Below are positions 6,399 through 9,066 of a stretch of 9,066 nt of DNA, one piece after another (the stretch's first letter is position 1; the number at the start of each line of letters is the position of its first letter). The notes beneath the pieces were generated by a model. It was not told where the DNA came from and searched no databases. It saw nothing but the letters and a program-made list of their open reading frames with translations. The translations under genes and the position numbers were made by a program. This DNA is from JBOFEH01 sp051650265 (GTDB lineage Bacteria; Bacillota; Clostridia; Lachnospirales; Cellulosilyticaceae), in the NCBI GenBank assembly GCA_051650265.1, contig JBOFIR010000008.1, positions 1 through 9,066 on the forward strand, in the 5' to 3' direction.

Positions 6399-7193
6399 TT
6401 AATTCAATGCCAACACACGTAACAAATTTTTTCTACAGATATAGGCAAGTTCTACCTCTTTGGCAGACGCTTTTTTCAACTTATCAATAATCTGATCGAT
6501 ATGATGTTTCCCATAAGATGCATCACTTCCTACAATCAAGCGCGCTGCACCAAAATGGTTCAATACCTGCCTCAAAGTTTTGAGTGAATACCGATCGGGT
6601 GCAGAGAGGTCAAAGTAGACATTTCTACTCTTTAGTTGCACCATCATTTCTTTTGCACCGATCAGGTGTGCCGTGATGAACTTTACATCTTGGAACTGAT
6701 TAGCAACCTTTATAAATTTTGTGATTTGCTCTTGAGAAAGAAGATGAATGAACACAGGACACTCATGTCCCCTCGCCCACTCAAGAATTTCTAGGACACA
6801 ATTGTCTTCAAGATCAAAATGTGTCCAGCACTGATGCAGTTTGATAAGCCTAAATGGATGTTCTTGGTAATAAGTATCCAAACGGGCTACACAACCTTCT
6901 TCTAGAGGATTGACCCAATAAGTTGCAATGACCTGTTCTGGCAGCTGGCGCGCAATCTCTTGAATTCTTTTATTTTCTAATTCAAAATGCTTGCTAAGTG
7001 CCACATTTCTTTCTTCATGTCGCCCTTTTCGCCACCACTTTGATAGTGCCCCGTATTTTGAGCCACTTTTATGATGTGGTTGTTTTCCGCAAAGTACGAC
7101 ACGATCAATTTTATGTTCCTCTAGATAGTTCTTCAATACCTCAACATCAAAATTCTTACTACAAACATGTGCGTGTCCATCTACAATTCTCAT
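6399..7193 (-). CDS. Metal-dependent amidohydrolase (Amidohydro_2-like TIM barrel)
   Basis: This 264-residue cytoplasmic hydrolase or decarboxylase-like enzyme belongs to the amidohydrolase superfamily. The metal ligands are all in place and in order: His7 and His9 (DGHAH), His150 (VFIHL), His176 (ITAHLIG) and Asp224 (VGSDASYG); the strand ending IKLH (117-120) adds Lys118 and His120. The barrel is short and lacks the flanking beta-sandwich of larger amidohydrolases, which fits the Amidohydro_2 (PF04909) type. Residues 41-69 form a basic, Trp-containing insertion after strand 2 that may cover the active site. AAGGAGGA, with its AGGAGG core 6 bases before the ATG, fixes the start. Upstream promoter candidates are weak. 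It appears to be transcribed alone, with its own terminator. The substrate is unknown; family members act on varied carboxylic acids, lactones and amides. Confidence 0.82.
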   Translation of the reverse strand: MRIVDGHAHVCSKNFDVEVLKNYLEEHKIDRVVLCGKQPHHKSGSKYGALSKWWRKGRHEERNVALSKHFELENKRIQEIARQLPEQVIATYWVNPLEEGCVARLDTYYQEHPFRLIKLHQCWTHFDLEDNCVLEILEWARGHECPVFIHLLSQEQITKFIKVANQFQDVKFITAHLIGAKEMMVQLKSRNVYFDLSAPDRYSLKTLRQVLNHFGAARLIVGSDASYGKHHIDQIIDKLKKASAKEVELAYICRKNLLRVLALN

Positions 7194-7362
7194 CTTATTC
7201 CTCCTTCAAAATTTTGTTATTTTATCACGTATTCCAGTCCTCTCTCAGCTATTTTTCTAGCCATTTGCTTACACCTAATCAAACAGTACATTCTATCATT
7301 GTCTAATTTTAACATAAAATTCAGATTATTTCACCTGTTATTTTCTCTTTTTATACATGCAC

Positions 7363-7401
7363 AAAAAAGGCACTGTAACTTTTTTTGTTACAATGCCTTT
7401 T
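7363..7401 (-). terminator. Terminator downstream of the rhaM remnant
   Basis: A 15-bp stem with one mismatch (7365-7379 with 7387-7401) has a T-rich 7-base loop. The A-run at 7363-7368 gives a six-U tract on the minus strand. It starts 8 bases beyond the stop codon of the rhaM remnant and still looks functional. Confidence 0.85.
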
Positions 7402-7408
7402 GTTTATA

Positions 7409-7653
7409 TTAATCTAAATGATAGACTTCCTCCATATCTGACCACCATTCACCTTCTTGACATGTTTCTAATGGTTCTTGGCAAGGATCACAAACACTCC
7501 ACCATTCCTGAGTGGTTTCATCAGCCGCCATCTTCTTCATATCTGTGTTGAAACAATCCCTTGTGTACTCAAAGTAAGCAAATAAGAAATCATCCTTAAA
7601 ATAGAGGCTGTAGTTTCTGATTTGATCTTGATAACTTGACCCTATTTTTTTAT
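7409..7653 (-). pseudogene. rhaM: Decayed L-rhamnose mutarotase (RhaM/DUF718) gene
   Basis: RhaM interconverts the anomers of L-rhamnose and is normally about 104-110 residues. The last 72 codons are intact and family-like: IRNYSLYF, a FEYT segment, DMKKMAAD, QEWW, DPCQEP, GEWWSDMEEVYHLD. The family N-terminus is found in a different frame just upstream: from 7653 the codons read Ile-Lys-Lys-stop-Gly-Gln-Val-Ile-Lys-Ile-Lys-Ser-Glu. The family start would be Met-Lys-Lys-Tyr-Gly-Gln, so ATG has become ATA and TAT has become TAG. The frame changes near 7617, and about 25 residues (the EEYKxLH...VWP region, with catalytic residues) are missing. A relic AAGGA lies 9 bases before the ATA. A 97-codon open frame does run 7702-7409 from a TTG (ATG at 7693), but its first 25 residues are unrelated to RhaM and no ribosome binding site precedes it. 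Confidence 0.75.
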
Positions 7654-7742
7654 GTGTATTTATCCTTGTTGTGCTTCCAATTATTGTATTCATCTCAAGC
7701 AATCTGTCTGATGGATTATTTTATAAATTTTAACTATTTTTA

Positions 7743-7772
7743 TAGACTTAACTATAAAATTTACTATAGAAT
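7743..7772 (+). promoter_or_regulatory. Possible promoter of the YczE/YitT-like gene
   Basis: TAGACT (7743-7748) and TAGAAT (7767-7772) are 18 bp apart, matching 4 and 5 of 6 consensus positions. The surrounding bases are very AT-rich, so other hexamer pairs are possible. Confidence 0.25.
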
Positions 7773-7825
7773 ATACCTTGTACTATATTTAATTTTTGAA
7801 AATAATTAATGTTTTATCTAATCAA

Positions 7826-7832
7826 AAAGGAG
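7826..7832 (+). promoter_or_regulatory. Ribosome binding site deciding the start of the YczE/YitT-like gene
   Basis: AAAGGAG lies 8 bases before the ATG at 7841. The in-frame TTG at 7796 would add 15 polar residues encoded partly by this site and has no ribosome binding site of its own, so 7841 is chosen. Confidence 0.8.
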
Positions 7833-7840
7833 CTATCATC

Positions 7841-8485
7841 ATGAAACAAGTAGACGGCATTTCATCGGCCAAAAAATGGACTATGTTTTTTGTAGGGTTA
7901 TTGATCTTAAATCTGGGTGTCGCCCTCCTCTTAGAAGTAAATATTGGTTCTGACCCATTTACACTCTTTACACAAGGGATGGCAGCCATTCTTAATATTT
8001 CACCAGGTAGTGCCAATCGCATCATTACTGCATTTTTCCTTGTGATCCTTTTCTATTTTAATAGAAAAAGTATTCAGCTCGGAACTTTTCTATGTATGCT
8101 CTTTGGTGGCTTTATGCTAGATCTCAATCTTGCACTGATCAGCCCACTTCAGCTTCATAGTTATCCTTTCTTATTAAAAGTAGTCTTCTTTATGATTGCA
8201 TGTATTGTCGTAGGGATCGGCTTCCCAATTCTTAAGTACTCTGATTTGGGTATTCCACCAAATGACCTCATGTATTTCTTATTTATGGAGAAACTCAACA
8301 AACCTTATAGCAAAGTACGTATGGTATGTGATGGCTTATTAGCAGTTGTTGGTTACTTCCTTGGTGGTGTTGTAGGTGTCGGTACAATCCTATGTATCCT
8401 CCTTATTGGCCCAATTGTAGGATTTTTCATGCCAAAGATTGCGCAGCTTCTGCTTGAAACACCATACTTAGAGTCAATAGAATAA
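7841..8485 (+). CDS. YczE/YyaS/YitT-type integral membrane protein
   Basis: This 214-residue polytopic membrane protein resembles the YczE/YyaS/YitT group, whose function is poorly known. Hydrophobic helices are seen at about 14-34, 60-74, 80-100, 110-133, 160-176 and 180-203. Family-like landmarks are GSDPFT (36-41) after the first helix, the DLGIPPND loop (135-142) after the fourth, and the glycine-rich last helices with GTILCILLIGPIVGFF (181-196). The basic KK before helix 1 and basic residues in the 151-160 loop suggest cytoplasmic sides. The gene is divergent from the rhaM remnant and is followed by a strong terminator, so it appears monocistronic. Some relatives are annotated as possible transporters, but nothing in this sequence identifies a substrate. 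Confidence 0.82.
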   Translation: MKQVDGISSAKKWTMFFVGLLILNLGVALLLEVNIGSDPFTLFTQGMAAILNISPGSANRIITAFFLVILFYFNRKSIQLGTFLCMLFGGFMLDLNLALISPLQLHSYPFLLKVVFFMIACIVVGIGFPILKYSDLGIPPNDLMYFLFMEKLNKPYSKVRMVCDGLLAVVGYFLGGVVGVGTILCILLIGPIVGFFMPKIAQLLLETPYLESIE

Positions 8486-8490
8486 AATCC

Positions 8491-8528
8491 AAAAGTCGTA
8501 TGCTTGCCTACAAGGCTACGGCTTTTTT
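8491..8528 (+). terminator. Rho-independent terminator of the YczE/YitT-like gene
   Basis: A 10-bp outer stem (8491-8500 with 8517-8526, one G-U pair) is extended by a bulged inner stem and runs into six T. It starts 6 bases after the stop codon. Confidence 0.88.
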
Positions 8529-8622
8529 CTATTTCAGATCACTTAACCCCCATTTTACTAAGACTTTATATTGTTTTTATTTTACTTAGGTATAATTTAT
8601 TTAATATTTTTTCTAAAAGCTA

Positions 8623-8651
8623 TTGACAAAAAGAATTTTAAGGATTATATT
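8623..8651 (+). promoter_or_regulatory. Strong sigma-A promoter of the reverse rubrerythrin gene
   Basis: A perfect TTGACA (8623-8628) and TATATT (8646-8651) are separated by 17 bp. Transcription should start near 8658, giving a leader of about 78 bases that ends in GGAGGG (8723-8728), 7 bases before the ATG. Confidence 0.8.
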
Positions 8652-8658
8652 TAGTATA

Positions 8659-8673
8659 TAAGAATTATTATTA
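8659..8673 (+). promoter_or_regulatory. Candidate PerR box at the rubrerythrin transcription start
   Basis: TAAGAATTATTATTA matches the PerR consensus TTATAATnATTATAA at 11 of 14 defined positions, and its two 7-base arms are symmetric at 6 of 7. It begins just after the -10 box, where a bound repressor would block transcription. The region is AT-rich, so chance similarity is possible. Confidence 0.5.
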
Positions 8674-8735
8674 CTTGAAGCGAAATACTTAAAATAAATT
8701 AAAACAAATTCAATCATTTAATGGAGGGTATAACA

Positions 8736-9066
8736 ATGAAAAAATATGTATGTACAGTATGTGGTTATGTTCACGAGGGAGACAGTGCACCAGAGCAATG
8801 TCCAGTATGCAAAGTAGGCGCTGATAAATTCAAAGAGCAAGCAACTACAGGTCTTGTATGGGCTGATGAGCACGTAGTAGGTGTTGCTAAAGGCGTAGAT
8901 GAGAGAATCATTGAAGGTTTAAGAGCAAACTTTGAAGGTGAATGTGCAGAAGTTGGTATGTACTTAGCTATGGCTAGAGTTGCTCATAGAGAAGGTTACC
9001 CAGAGATCGGTCTTTACTGGGAAAAAGCTGCTTACGAAGAAGCTGAGCATGCTGCCAAATTTGCTG
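8736..9066 (+). CDS. Reverse rubrerythrin (rubredoxin-like domain first), 3' partial
   Basis: This non-haem iron protein reduces hydrogen peroxide and, in some clostridia, oxygen, using electrons passed through rubredoxin-type iron to a di-iron centre. The first 110 residues are present; the window edge cuts the gene. The rubredoxin-like domain is N-terminal, with Cys6-x-x-Cys9 and Cys22-x-x-Cys25 (CPVC) only 12 residues apart, the reverse of classical rubrerythrin. The ferritin-like domain begins at about 56: Glu69 (FEGE) is a likely first di-iron ligand and EAEH (Glu102, His105) supplies the ExxH motif. The second half of the di-iron site lies beyond the window. Codon use is narrower than in neighbouring genes and the promoter is strong, suggesting high expression. 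GGAGGG 7 bases before the ATG fixes the start. Similar clostridial proteins are known PerR targets. Confidence 0.95.
   Translation, partial: MKKYVCTVCGYVHEGDSAPEQCPVCKVGADKFKEQATTGLVWADEHVVGVAKGVDERIIEGLRANFEGECAEVGMYLAMARVAHREGYPEIGLYWEKAAYEEAEHAAKFA

Noticed and set aside
6998..7551. Plus-strand open frames across the amidohydrolase start and the following AT-rich gap
   Set aside because: They overlap the amidohydrolase start, a terminator and the rhaM remnant, and have low-complexity composition with no ribosome binding site.
7409..7702. An intact 97-residue protein read from the TTG at 7702
   Set aside because: Its first 25 residues do not resemble the RhaM family and there is no ribosome binding site, while the true N-terminal piece lies in another frame. 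I treat it as a pseudogene remnant.
8590..8604. A second PerR-box-like sequence upstream of the rubrerythrin -35 box
   Set aside because: It matches only 10 of 14 positions, is poorly symmetric and lies in very AT-rich DNA where such matches arise by chance.

Overview
The window reads as chromosomal DNA of a low-to-moderate GC, anaerobic Firmicute of the class Clostridia. I infer this from the strong AGGAGG-type ribosome binding sites, the short hairpin-plus-U-tract terminators, a reverse rubrerythrin (rubredoxin domain first) and the gene families present. Nothing in it fixes the genus. I see no tRNA, rRNA, CRISPR array, insertion sequence or phage gene.

Layout. Plus strand, left: the C-terminal half of an AGCS sodium:alanine/glycine symporter (1-618) with its terminator, then a one-gene unit for a small DUF898/YjgN-like membrane protein (778-1131). 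A bidirectional terminator (1145-1182) separates it from a long minus-strand block.

Minus-strand block, in transcription order from 6228 down to 1189: a sensor histidine kinase; a three-part metal protein (HMA domain, DsbD_2/UreH_2 membrane core, cupredoxin-like tail); an OmpR-type response regulator; and a cytoplasmic type I sulfatase. The kinase and its probable partner regulator flank the metal protein, so the first three genes look like one sensing-and-handling operon, most likely for copper or another soft metal. The operon promoter (TTGCCC-N17-TATAAT) carries a perfect 7+7 bp dyad over its -35 box, and a second G/C-run dyad lies upstream. The sulfatase has its own good promoter and may be functionally separate.

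Further upstream on the minus strand are a TIM-barrel amidohydrolase (6399-7193) with its terminator, and the decayed remains of an L-rhamnose mutarotase (RhaM/DUF718) gene (7409-7653) that has lost its start codon, gained a stop and lost an internal segment of about 25 codons.

Plus strand, right: a YczE/YyaS/YitT-type membrane protein (7841-8485) with terminator, then a reverse rubrerythrin cut by the window edge (8736-9066). The latter is driven by a near-consensus promoter with a PerR-box-like dyad at the expected transcription start.

The most notable items are the split two-component system around the metal-protein fusion with its promoter dyads, the rhaM relic, and the candidate PerR control of the rubrerythrin. 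I found no convincing wholly new system.
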